A DNA stretch of 64,000 bases from Pyropia haitanensis (lineage: Eukaryota > Rhodophyta > Bangiophyceae > Bangiales > Bangiaceae), in contig SDUX01000002.1 of NCBI GenBank assembly GCA_008729055.1, positions 872,496 to 936,495 on the forward strand, given 5' to 3'. The position numbers and the translations under genes are program-made. Positions 29,447-39,521 of this stretch are shown piece by piece. The notes under the pieces are model-generated. The model made no database searches. It was not told the origin of the DNA and was given only the letters and a program-made list of their open reading frames with translations. The number at the start of each line of letters is the position of its first letter. Position 1 is the stretch's first letter.

Positions 29447-32400
29447 ACCACCCCGGAAGCGGCTGCCGCCACCGCCGACACCCCCCCCCCCGCGGTCATT
29501 GGGGTGGACATGGGCGGCACGTCGACGGACGTTTCCCGCTACGCGGGCGCCCTGGAGCTGGTCTTTGAGGCGACCGTCGCGGGCGCGCGGCTGGCCGCGC
29601 CGCAGCTCGACATCCTCACCGTCGCGGCGGGCGGCGGCTCGGCGCTCTCCCTCCGCGCGGGCCTCCTCGCCGTCGGCCCCGAGTCGGTGGGCGCCCACCC
29701 GGGGCCCGCGGCGTACCGCAAGGGCGGCGCCGCCGCCGTCACGGACGCGAACGTGGTGCTCGGGCGGGTGCTGCCGGCGCACTTCCCGGCCATCTTTGGG
29801 CCGTCTGCGGACCAGCCGCTGGACGTGGCCGCGTCGCGGGCGGCGGTGGGGCGCCTGGCGGACGAGCTCAACGCGTTTTACGCGGCCGAGGCGGCCGCCG
29901 CGGCGGCGGCAGCAGCGGCGGCGGGGGGGGGCGGGGGGGTCAAGGCCGCGCCGCCGCGGGTGCTGACGCTCGAGGAGGCCGCGCTCGGCTTTATCGCGGT
30001 TGCCAACGAGGCGATGTGCCGGCCCATCCGGTCACTCACCGAGGCCAAGGGCCACGACGTGCGGCAGCACGAGCTGGCCGTGTTTGGCGGCGCGGGCGGG
30101 CAGCACGCGGTGGCGCTGGCGCGGGCGCTCGGCGTCACCACCGTCCGCCTCCACCGGTACGCGGGGCTGCTGTCGGCCTACGGGCTGGCGCTCGCGGACA
30201 GCGTCGTGGAGGTGCGGTCGCCGCTGGGCGGCCACCTGCGGCGCGACGGGGGGGCCGACGCGGCCGCCGCCGACGCGCTGGCGGAGCTCGAAGCGGCCGC
30301 CCGGGCGGAGCTGGCCCGCCGCCGCGTCGCGCCAGACGCGGTGAGCGTGACGCGGTACCTGCACCTCCGCTACGAGGGCACCGACTTTGGGCTGATGGTG
30401 GACGAGGCGGACGCGGCCGCGGCCGCGGCCGCGGCCGGGGCCGGCGACGGCGGGTCGTCGCACGACTACGCGGCGGCGTTTGCAACGGCGTACGCGGCGG
30501 AGCACGGGTTTACCCTCCGCGGCCGCGCGCTGGTCATGGACGACGCGCGGGTGCGGGCGGTGGGCGCGGCGGCGACGGTGCTTGCGGCGGCGGCACCGCC
30601 GCCGGCCGGCGTGCCTGCCGGCGAGCACGGCGGCGACGACGCGCCCGACGCGCCCGTCGCCGAGACGAGCCGCTGCTACTTTGAGGGCCTCGGCTGGGTG
30701 GACACGGCGGTGGTGACGGCCGCGTCGCTGGTGCCGGGCGCCCGCATCCGCGGGCCGGCGATTGTGGTGGACCCCACCGCGGGCGCGACGGTCGTCATTG
30801 AGCCGGGCTGCGTCGCGTCGGTGGAGGCGGAGGGGGACCTGGTCGTGTCGGTGCCGCGCAAGGTGGTGGGGGGGGACGGCCCGCCGGGCGGGAGCCCCAT
30901 CGCGGTGGCCGACAGTGGCGACGCGCCGGATGTCGCCGACGGCGACGGCGGTGGGACGTCCGCCTCGATTGCCGCCACGGTCGCGGCGGCGGCGGCGGGT
31001 GGCGGCGCCGCGGACCCGCCACCCGACCCCGTCCGGCTGAGCATCTTTGGCCACCGCTTCATGTCCATCGCCGAGCAGTGCGGGCGGGTGCTGCAGCGCA
31101 CGGCCATCTCGGTCAACATCAAGGAGCGGCTGGACTTTTCGGTCGCCCTCTTTGACGCCACCGGCGGGCTGGTCGCCAACGCGCCACACGTGCCGGTGCA
31201 CCTCGGCTCGATGCAGGCCGCCGTGCGGTACCAGGTGGACCGGCTGGGCGACGGCTGGGCGCCGGGGGACGTGCTGCTGGCCAACCACCCGACCGCGGGG
31301 GGCACCCACCTCCCCGACGTGACGGTCATCACGCCGGTTTACCGCGGCGGCGTGCCCGTCTTTTACGTGGCCAGCCGGGGGCACCAGACGGACGTGGGCG
31401 GCGCCACCCCCGGCTCCATGCCCCCCTTCTCGACTACGCTTGCGGAGGAGGGCATGGCCGTCGAGTCGATGAAGCTGGTGGAGGGGGGGGTGTTTCACGA
31501 GGACCGTCTCGTCGCGGCGCTCACCGTCGCGGGCTGTCGCTGCGTGCGGGACGTGCTGTCGGACATCAAGGCGCAGGTGGCGGCCAACAACAAGGGCGTG
31601 GCGCTCGTCGGGGACCTGATCGCGGCCGAAGGCCTGTCGGTGGTGCTGTCGTACATGCGGCACATCCAGACCGCCGCCGCGGCGGCCGTCCGCTCCATGC
31701 TTCGCCGCGTCTCGCTCGACGCGGGCCTCCCGCCGGTGGGCACTCTGCGTGCCACCGACGCGATGGACGACGGCTCCGTCCTGGCCGTCGCGGTCACCAT
31801 TGACCGCGCGGCGGGGAGCGGGGTGGTGGATTTTTCGGGCACGGGGCCGGCGGTGGCGGGCAACACCAACGCGCCGCCGGCGATTGCCGCGTCGGCCGTC
31901 ATCTACACGCTGCGGTGTCTGGTGGACCTGGATATACCGCTCAACCAGGGGTGCCTGGCGCCCATCACGCTCCGCCTGCCGGCGGGGAGCTTGCTGTCGC
32001 CGCCGCCATCCGCGGCGGTAGTGGGCGGCAACGTCCTCACCTCCCAGCGCGTCACGGACGTGCTGCTGCGCGCGTTTGGGGCGGCCGCCGCCTCCCAGGG
32101 CTGCATGAACAACCTGACTTTTGGGTCGGCCGATACGAGCTATTACGAGACGATCGCGGGCGGCGCCGGCGCGGGGCCGACCTGGGACGGCGAGAGCGGC
32201 GTCCACACGCACATGACCAACACGCGCATCACCGACGCGGAGGTCCTCGAGCGCCGCTACCCGGTCGTCCTCCGCGAGTGGGCCCTCCGCGCGGGCAGCG
32301 GCGGCCGCGGCGCGCACGTGGGCGGCTGCGGGGTGGTGCGGACGCTCGAGTTCCGCGCCCCGCTGAGCGTGTCCATCCTGTCCGAGCGGCGGGAGACGTC

Positions 32401-32575
32401 GCCGTGGGGGGCGGCGGGGGGGGGGGACGGCGCGCGGGGGGAAAACTGGGTGTGCCGGGGGGGGGGAGGGGCGCCCGTCCGGCTCGGCGGCAAGGCGACG
32501 GTCGAGGTGGTGGCGGGCGACCGGCTGCGCATCTGCACGCCTGGCGGGGGAGGGTGGGGGGTGCCGGGCGCGTGA
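28432..32575 (+). CDS. OPLAH: 5-oxoprolinase (ATP-hydrolysing), hydantoinase A/B fusion
   Basis: Cytosolic enzyme of glutathione turnover that hydrolyses 5-oxoproline to glutamate with ATP (EC 3.5.2.9). The hydantoinase A part starts at RLSVAIDRGGTFTDVFAQLE (phosphate-binding loop) and continues KLLSVDPAAYDDAPLEAIRQ, MATTVATNALLERAG, VQFMQSDGG, LSGPAAGVVGYG, GVDMGGTSTDVSRY and FGGAGGQHAVALARALGV. The hydantoinase B part holds RLSIFGHRFMSIAEQCGRVL, LANHPTAGGTHLPDVTV, NNLTFGSADTSYYETIAGG, THMTNTRITDAEVLE and RAGSGGRGAHVGGCG. Length is about 1380 versus 1288 in human, with Ala/Gly-rich inserts near 29405-29495, 29880-29945 and 30905-31020. The body (28570-32575) is one open frame. The start region is in two other frames: ATG 28432 is in frame 1, the RLSVAID segment in frame 3 and the body in frame 2, with C runs at each change. 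No intron is needed downstream. Confidence 0.93.
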
Positions 32576-34881
32576 GTCGAAACTGGCTGTGGCGGAGAGG
32601 TGCTGGGAGAGGGTGGCAGGGGGCAGTGACGGCAAGGGCATTCCCATAGGCAGGGCTGCCGGCAGAGCGTCGTTCAGTGACGCGCCGCTTCTGAAGGAGA
32701 AGTCAAGCCTCTTTACGTGTTGACTGGGTGATCTTTGTTTATTGCTTCTGGCATCACGAGATGATCTCGTCTATCGATGCCACATCACGCGGCAGGCACC
32801 CATCCTGGAGTTGATCCGCGGAGCGACTTCATTCTGGCTTGAACCAAACCGCGTTCACAATTGCGACTTGTGGTGCGGGACGCTGTCTCCAGCAATGGAC
32901 GTGTCGCAAGATTCACAAGGGGTTTTGCCCACCGCGTCGTTGCACAGGCTGCCCCGCCAAGGGCTCTGACACGAGCCCGCCCCAACGGACCACCCCTGCC
33001 AGTGGGCTCGCCCGTGGTCTCTCAGGCTCATCCAGCGAGGGTGCACGCCCACCCCCGCGCCGTTCTCCTCCCGTCAAGAAGTTTGTGCCGACACCGACAA
33101 CCTGTTGTGCCAGCACAGACCACCGCGAATTGTAGACGATGCATGCCGTGAGCCGGACCTGGGACCTTGTCAGGACCCGCGGCGTTCCCGCACCCCCTGA
33201 CTCGCGCGCCCCCATCGTCAGCACAGGCGGCCAACCGAGCCTGCCGCCGACCCACCGGCACCGCGGTCGTCGGTCGGGTGGTGGCGAGACGGCGTCAATC
33301 ACCTATTCGGGACAGACGACGACCACCGCCGGTCGTCCGTCCGTGGGTAGGATTCCCTGCCACGGGGTTGGGGGTCCTCGCTGGGCCTGGGTGGGAGTCC
33401 CGCCTCGTGGCAGCCCCTGTCGGTTGTCACGTAGCGGTGCTCTCCCCGCGGTCGCTTTCGGCCGTCTGCCCCTCCGCACCGACCGTTGCGACGAGGGGAC
33501 CGGTCGTCCACGTCACGCCCGCCAGCCCGCCCGGGTTGTGACCCCCCCCCCCCCGCCCCGCGATCCTCGCCGCGTTCGGTGTGACACGCCAGCACACAAC
33601 CGCCCGCCAACCACACGCCCGAGCCGCCACACGCACGGTCGTGTGAAAAAAGATACAAACACTGGCGGCGACCGGCGGGCAGCCGCCCCGTTGGTTGGCT
33701 GCCCTCGCCAACGGCGGCCAAACGGGCCGAGTCTGCCCCGTGCGACCGCGTGGGAACAGGTGTGGGGCGCAGGGGCGCCCGCCCATGACAGTTACGTACC
33801 GGTCGTGGCGCGGTGGGTGGCCGCTCCTCGGCCGCCGCCCCCGTGTGTGGCACGCGTGACACTGCGGCGCCACCTCAGCTTTTGGCTTGGCTCGGCTCCG
33901 GCCTGTTGCCCCCTCGGAGCCCCCACCGTGGGGAGGCTAGCGTCTGTTGGGGGGGGATGCCACGCAACGAGCCCAGGCCAGCCACTCCGCGGGTCGCACC
34001 GCCCCCAGCTGCTGCCTGGCGGGAATGGCCCTCTACGGGCGATCATCGTCTGTGCTTTTCAAAATGGCTGGTGCGGGCGCCGCGTGCCCCCTGCTCCGTT
34101 TGCCACGCTCAATCACCCCCCCCCCCCCCCCCCCCGTCCCTGCGCCCATCCTGTTCCATCAAGCCAAGAGCGTAGAGGCCCGTGGGGTGACCTCCACTGC
34201 CCTCCCCCCCAGCCGCGGCACTAGGGGGAAGGCGGCTGTCCTTGACTCCTCTGATCATCGCTCCAGGGGACGCCTACGTACACGACCCGGCCTTGGCCGA
34301 TAGGGACACCCACAACGGATCCGACCCTCATCCTCTCTCTCCCCGGCCCGGCGCATGCGTCGCCACGCCGCGACGACGTGGTCGACCCGTACCGCCTGAG
34401 CTTTCCCCCCGCAACCGACGCCGGGGTGCTGCACCGAGCGCGGTCGAAATCCGCCTCCGTCGCCCACGTTTCTCCGGCTGCGTGGGCGCGCGCCCCTCTT
34501 CAACGGGCCCCGGTGTGCCCCCGTAGCCTCGCCGCGGCACTCGGTGGCGGCACACCTCCTGGACGGTGCGCTTGGCCAAGGACGCTGCTGCAGTGCCGAG
34601 GGTGGCGTGCCACGCAAGCCGTCGCGTGGACGCGGCGGCGTGGCGGATGTGGGCGTCGACAAGGACTTTGCCGTCCTCCTTGCTGTGTGAGACCTGGCCG
34701 GCGGTGTTCCCGTCGTCCGTAGGGGTCGAAGACACAGGCCGTCAAGAGCTTGTCGCTGTCCCCGCGACCTCGCCGGTGCCCTTTCCCCCCTCCCCCCATC
34801 CTCACCCCCACCCTGTCCCCCTCCCCCTTCTCCTCTCTTTTCCCCTTCCCCACCCCCCCCCTCCTACCACCATCCCTCACC
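32576..34881. other. Long spacer without a recognisable gene
   Basis: 2.3 kb. The first 400 bp are less GC-rich; the rest carries C runs (about 33541-33556 and 34107-34136). A 361-codon plus frame at 33139-34224 is Arg/Pro/Gly-rich with no motif, and overlapping frames on both strands are equally open, so I do not call it a gene. Confidence 0.45.
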
Positions 34882-35489
34882 ATGACGGCCATGACGGCCG
34901 CGCCGGCCTTGGCCAACCTCAAGCTCCCCCGCATCGCCGCGGCGTCCGCGACGGTGCTCAACCGCGGGGAGCCGCTCGCGCGCGTCATTGACCGGCTCGC
35001 CGCCGCCAACGCCGCGGCCGCCGCCGAGGCCGCCGCCGCCGCCACCACCGCCGCCGCCGCGGCGGCCGCCACCGCCCGGGCGGGCGCCGCCGTCGCGGCA
35101 AGAGGGCGCGTCCAGCCGCCGCCGCCGCCGGCTGCGGGAGACGGCCGCCTCCCCCGCTGGATGACCGCCCCGCTCGGCCGGCCGCCACCACAGCCGCTCC
35201 TCCCGTCCACCCACACCCTCGTACCCGCTGGCCTTGCGTGGCGGGTACCCCCACGGGGTGGGCCGGGGGGGGGCCGGGGGGGGGGGGCGCCGCCGATGGC
35301 GACGCCGCCGGCCTCGCCGCCGCCGGGCGCGCGACGGCGGCGGCGTGGCTGGCGCCGCTCATCGCCGCGTGGGCGGTGCGGGCGGCCAAGGCGCCGCCGG
35401 TCGGCGCGGCCGGCGCGTGGGCGCGCGCCGCACAGGCGGCGGCCGCCGCCGCCGCGGCGGCGCTGCTCGTGCTCGCCATGCTCGGCTGA
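34882..35489 (+). CDS. Hypothetical small protein with a hydrophobic C-terminal tail
   Basis: The ATG at 34882 follows a pyrimidine-rich leader and opens MTAMTAAPALANLKLPRIAA, then TVLNRGEPLARVIDRLAAAN and an Ala-rich stretch. After G runs at about 35264-35287 the frame shifts, and a second frame continues with AWLAPLIAAWAVRAAKAPP and a final AAALLVLAMLG before the stop at 35487-35489. Joined, this would be roughly 200 residues ending in one or two membrane segments, reminiscent of a tail-anchored or organelle membrane protein. I do not recognise the family, and the join across the G runs is inference. T-rich tracts follow the stop (35526-35541 and 35871-35886). Confidence 0.4.
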
Positions 35490-35982
35490 TCACCGTACCG
35501 GGCGGCGCGCCACCAGCGAGCGGTGGCCTTTTACTTTTTTTGAGGGCGTGTGTGGGGGGACGGGCGGAGGAGACGCCGTCCCCCGCGAGGCTGCCGGCGC
35601 GACGGCGACGGCCAGTGGCGGCCGGTGCTGTTTTAGCGGCTGCAGCGTGTCTGCACCCACGGCGCGACGTGGCGGTCCCCGCGGTGGTGTCACGCCCCAC
35701 CCAGCGGCATACAAGGCGGCGGCGGCAGACGCACGACGCCGGCGGCGGCTGCGGCGGGAGACCGCGGCCGTGGGAGCCCCCCTGTTGGGTTCTTGGCGGC
35801 CCGCCGTGCGGCGCTCGGCGGTGCGCACCGGCGCCACCTTCCGGAATGGGTCGAGGCTGCGTGCCGGCGGTGTTTTTTTTTTTTTTGTGCGGCGCTCTGC
35901 CACCTGGCGGGCGACCGCGCGCCCCGACCGGGAGACACCCCGCCGCCCGAGCGACGGAAGCGGTCGACGGCGCGCGGGACGG

Positions 35983-36252
35983 GCGGCGACGGCCGCCGCC
36001 AGCCACCAACCGCCTGGGCATACGCGTGCGGCACGCCCCCCCCACCCGGGGAGGTGTGGGCGGCACGTCCGCCGGATGGGGTCTTGCCGCCTCCGCCGCT
36101 GTGGCGGCCGGCGACGCGCGGCGACGGCCGCCGCCAGCCACAAACCGCCTGGGCATACGCGTGCGGCACGCCCCCCCCACCCGGGGAGGTGTGGGCGGCA
36201 CGTCCGCCGGATGGGGTCTTGCCGCCTCCGCCGCTGTGGCGGCCGGCGACGC
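35983..36252. repeat. Two near-identical tandem copies of a 135-bp unit
   Basis: 35983-36117 and 36118-36252 match over their whole length with one clear difference (AGCCACCAAC versus AGCCACAAAC). The pair sits midway between two long T tracts. It is a recent local duplication in non-coding DNA. Confidence 0.9.
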
Positions 36253-36779
36253 GCGCCGGCCCGTCGCCGTCCCCCCGCTGAGAAACGGCGGCGGCAACGT
36301 CGCGGCGGCGATCCGCATCGCCGCGGCGGTCCGAGCCGCCCCGTTTTTTTTTTTTTTTGTTGTGTAAACTCTACGTATACTACCCGGACGGTACACACGC
36401 CACGTCTCTGTGCGCACCCTCCCTCACCCCTGTGGTGCCCGCGCGTCCGCGGTGGTACGCGGCACCCACACGGAAAAAAAAAAAAAAAACCACACGGCCA
36501 CGCCCCACCGACGCGGGGGCGTGTTGGGAAAACCGCCGGCCAGCGGCGGGCGTCGCCGTCGGCGGCGGCGGCACGCGCCGCGGAAGCGCCGGCAGCACCC
36601 GCCGCGGCGGCGGGCACCCCCCCCCGCGACCGCCCGCGGCGCGCACGGACGCGGCGGCGCCACGCCCGCCCCGCGTCCACGCCGGCCGTCGACGCGGCGG
36701 CGGCGACCCCCCTCCCTTGCGGGTGCCCGCCGGCAACGCGGCGGCGGCGCCGCCACGCCGCGGCGGGCGCTGCGTCCGA

Positions 36780-36806
36780 GCCGGCCGGCCGGCCGGCCGG
36801 CCGGCC
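36780..36806. repeat. (CCGG)n microsatellite
   Basis: Six uninterrupted CCGG units followed by a partial unit, embedded in GC-rich non-coding sequence. Confidence 0.85.
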
Positions 36807-37265
36807 AAGGCGGGGCGGCCCGCCGGCGGCGCGCGCGCGCCGGCCGCGGCGGGCCGCCGCCGCCGCCCCTGCCGCGCGCCCGCGCGGCAGACGCGGCGGG
36901 CGCGGCGCGCGGCGGTGATCCAGAGGCACGGCGGGTGCGGGATGGCCGGCGGGTCGTCTAGTACGCCACGGTCCCGTGGTGGGGTCTGTCGCCCACGACG
37001 GCGAGCAGCGGCGTGCCGTCAAGGTGGTAGCGGACGCGCGCGCGTCCCCGCATCGTCACGCGCGCTTTGTGCACGCGCACGCAACGCGCGGCGGCGAGCG
37101 GCCCAATCGGCGCGCACGGCCATTGGCCGCGCGTGCCGCGCCACTTGCCCGACCGCGCGGCCGTTGCCGTCCGCCGCCGCGGTCCGCCCGTCTCCCGCGC
37201 CGTCCGTCCCCCCCCCCCACCCCTCCCGCCTCCCACCCGCGTCAACCGCCCCCACCGCCGCCGGC

Positions 37266-39464
37266 ATGATCACTGCCATCGGCGTGGGGTGGGTCCTCCC
37301 CCCGCCGCCGCCGCCACGACGGCCCGCCCGCGCCGCCGCCCGCGGTGCGGGGCGACCCGCGCGGGCCGCCGCGGGCGGCCGCCGCCGCCGTGGCCACCGC
37401 CCGCCACGGGCGGTGGCCGACACTGGCGGCCCGCCGGCCGGGCGTGCCACCCCCGCGGCGTTGGCCACCGCGGCGGCAGCGGCGGCGGCGGCGACGGCGA
37501 CGGCGTCGGCGTCGGCAACGGCGGCAGCGGCAGCGGCGGTGGCGTCGGCGACGGTGGCGGCGCCGGCCGCGGCGGCGTTGACGGCGGCGGCGGCCACAGC
37601 AGCCACTGGCGGCGGCGCCCCGCCGCCGCCGCCGCCGCCCCGCCCGTGCAGTGACGGCGGCCGTGGCGGTGGCGGCGGCGGCGGCGGCGCGGCGGTGGCC
37701 ACCGCCAACGGCGTGGCCGCCCACCGTGGCACGGCGGCGGCGGCCGCCGCCGCCACGCCCACCGCCGTGGCCGTCGCCGCCGCCGCCGCCGCGGTGGCGC
37801 TGGCGGTTGCGGCGGTCGGCGGCGGCTGCCGCCACCGGCCGCCGGCGGCGGCGCCCGTCGTGACCGCGGCCGCGGCGGCGGCGCGGCGCACCGCCGCCGC
37901 CGGCCCGGGCCCGCCCGCCGCCGGCCGGGTGGCGGCGGTCGGCTTTGGCGCCCGCCCCTCCGCCGCCGCGACTGGCGTCGCGTCCCCCCCCCGCCCGCCG
38001 CCCTTGTCGGCGTGGGCGCACCCCCCCCCGGCGACGGCGCGGCGGCGCCCCCCCCTCCCCCCCCCCCCGGCCGGCGCCGCCGCCGCGGGTGCCCCCCCCC
38101 CCCCCCTGTCCACCGAGGCGGCGCTGCTGTCGCGGCTGGGCGTCGCGGCGCTCGTCGGCGGCATCCTCGGCGCGGAGCGGCGGGCGGCGGGCTCCCCGGC
38201 GGGCCTCCGCGTGCCGCTGCTCGTCGCGCTCGGCGCGGCGACCTTTACGCTGTCGGCGGGCGCGGGGCTCCTCCGCCCCGTGCCGCTCCCCGGTAGCGGC
38301 GGCGGGGGTGGCGGTGGCGGTGGCGGTGGCGGTGGCGGGGGTGGGGGTGGGGGTGGGGGTGGCGCCGCCGCGGCGGCGGCGGCGGCCGTGCCAGCCGGCG
38401 GCGACCGCACGCGGGTGGCGGCGCAGATGGCGGGCGGCGTCGGCTTTCTCGGCGCGGGCACCGTCGCGGCGCGGCCGCGGGGGGCGGCGCCGCTCGGCAC
38501 GGCGGTGTGCTTGTGGATCGCCGCGGCGGGCGGCGCCGCCGCGGCGTGTGGGCTGGGCGGCCTCGCCATTGGGGGGGCCCTGCTGACCGTCGCGGCGCTG
38601 CAGTCGGCGCGGCTGGCGCGTGCCGCGACGCGGGGGTGGGCGGCCGCGACGGCGGCGGCGGGCGCGGCCGCCGCCGCCGCGGCGGCGGGCTTGGCCGCCG
38701 CCGCGGATGGCGACGATAATGACGAGGGCGAGGGGGGGGACCCGCCAGAGGACGGGGGGACCGACGATGAGGAGGATGAGGAGGGGGTGGATGAGGATGA
38801 CGTGCCGTGGGAGGCCCACACGCTCCGGGGGGGGGGGGGACGCCGTGATGGCCGCCGTTGCCGCCGCCGCGGCCGCCGCGCTGGGGCGCCGGCCGCGGCC
38901 GGCCGCGGCGGGCGGGCGCGGCGGTGGCCGCCGCCGCGCGGCACCACAGACCGCGCGGGGCGCGGCCGCCGGCGCGGCGGCCAACCCGCGGGGGGCGCGC
39001 CGCGCGGGCACCCCCCCCCCCCCCCGCCGCTGCCCTTCATCGCCGGCCGCCGCGCCGTGCTGGGCAGGTTGGCTCTCCCCCCCCCCCCCCCCCAACCCCC
39101 CGGCCCCCACCTGCCTTTCCCCGCCCCCACCACCAGCCATGGCGGGCCATCGACGCCCCCCGGTGGGCGTACAAGCAGACGGCGGGCGGTGGCGCGGGGG
39201 GCGGCTTGCGGCGGGCGACGCCCTGGCGGGCGGCGCGGCGGGCCGCTGCGGGTGCGGCGGCGGGCGCCGACGCGGACCCGGCGTGGGCGTCTGGGGCGGC
39301 GCGCGCCGCCGCCACCGGGCGGTATGGTCGGGATGGACGGCAGGGTGGCCAGGCGCCCCGTGGTCCGCCGGGCGGGTCACAAAGCGGCACGCCCGTGTGC
39401 ACGGGGGCGGCTCGGAAGCGGCGTGGCCGGGACAAACGACACGCGCCATGCGCGGGAGACATAG
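37266..39464 (+). CDS. MgtC/SapB-family membrane protein
   Basis: The C-terminal half carries the hydrophobic MgtC/SapB fold: ALLSRLGVAALVGGILGAER, then GLRVPLLVALGAATFTLSAG, GDRTRVAAQMAGGVGFLGAG and CLWIAAAGGAAAACGLGGLA. The arginine-containing ILGAERR segment and the VGFLGAGT motif are the family hallmarks. Bacterial relatives affect Mg2+ homeostasis and the membrane ATP synthase; the algal function is unknown. The start at 37266 gives MITAIGVGWVLPP and then about 260 residues of Pro/Ala/Gly repeats. A pure glycine run splits the domain at about 38296-38365, and an acidic tail (EEDEEGVDEDDVPWEAH) follows. The 3' end is uncertain: a G run at 38826-38839 and a pyrimidine-CCACCAG site near 39137 could mark an intron or frame change before 39464. 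Confidence 0.7.
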   Translation: MITAIGVGWVLPPPPPPRRPARAAARGAGRPARAAAGGRRRRGHRPPRAVADTGGPPAGRATPAALATAAAAAAAATATASASATAAAAAAVASATVAAPAAAALTAAAATAATGGGAPPPPPPPRPCSDGGRGGGGGGGGAAVATANGVAAHRGTAAAAAAATPTAVAVAAAAAAVALAVAAVGGGCRHRPPAAAPVVTAAAAAARRTAAAGPGPPAAGRVAAVGFGARPSAAATGVASPPRPPPLSAWAHPPPATARRRPPLPPPPAGAAAAGAPPPPLSTEAALLSRLGVAALVGGILGAERRAAGSPAGLRVPLLVALGAATFTLSAGAGLLRPVPLPGSGGGGGGGGGGGGGGGGGGGGGGAAAAAAAAVPAGGDRTRVAAQMAGGVGFLGAGTVAARPRGAAPLGTAVCLWIAAAGGAAAACGLGGLAIGGALLTVAALQSARLARAATRGWAAATAAAGAAAAAAAAGLAAAADGDDNDEGEGGDPPEDGGTDDEEDEEGVDEDDVPWEAHTLRGGGGRRDGRRCRRRGRRAGAPAAAGRGGRARRWPPPRGTTDRAGRGRRRGGQPAGGAPRGHPPPPPPLPFIAGRRAVLGRLALPPPPPQPPGPHLPFPAPTTSHGGPSTPPGGRTSRRRAVARGAACGGRRPGGRRGGPLRVRRRAPTRTRRGRLGRRAPPPPGGMVGMDGRVARRPVVRRAGHKAARPCARGRLGSGVAGTNDTRHARET
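38296..38365 (+). repeat. G-rich minisatellite encoding polyglycine
   Basis: GGCGGT/GGTGGC-type units then GGGGGT units, coding for a Gly tract that splits the MgtC domain between its second and third hydrophobic segments. The G-rich coding strand could form quadruplexes. Confidence 0.85.
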
Positions 39465-39521
39465 TGACAAGTCATGGGCGTGGGTTTTGTTGTCCACCCA
39501 CACCGGCGGCCACACGCCACG

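Larger units (their letters stand above)
35490..37265. other. Spacer with poly(T), poly(A) tracts and tandem repeats
   Basis: It contains T runs at about 35871-35886 and 36344-36359, an A run at 36473-36489 and two tandem repeats listed separately. Open frames here are Arg/Pro/Ala repeats. It leads into the MgtC-family gene. Confidence 0.5.

Noticed and set aside
28715..32647. Very long minus-strand open frames opposite 5-oxoprolinase (up to 871 codons)
   Set aside because: They are mirror frames created by high third-position GC. They encode Arg/His/Gly-rich strings without motifs, while the plus strand carries the whole conserved enzyme.
33139..34224. 361-codon plus-strand open frame
   Set aside because: Arg/Pro/Gly-rich, no conserved motif, overlapped by equally long frames on both strands.
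36357..37265. In-frame upstream extension of the MgtC-family frame
   Set aside because: It encodes only Arg/Pro/Ala repeats through an A tract and a CCGG microsatellite. The ATG at 37266 follows a pyrimidine-rich leader and is a better start.
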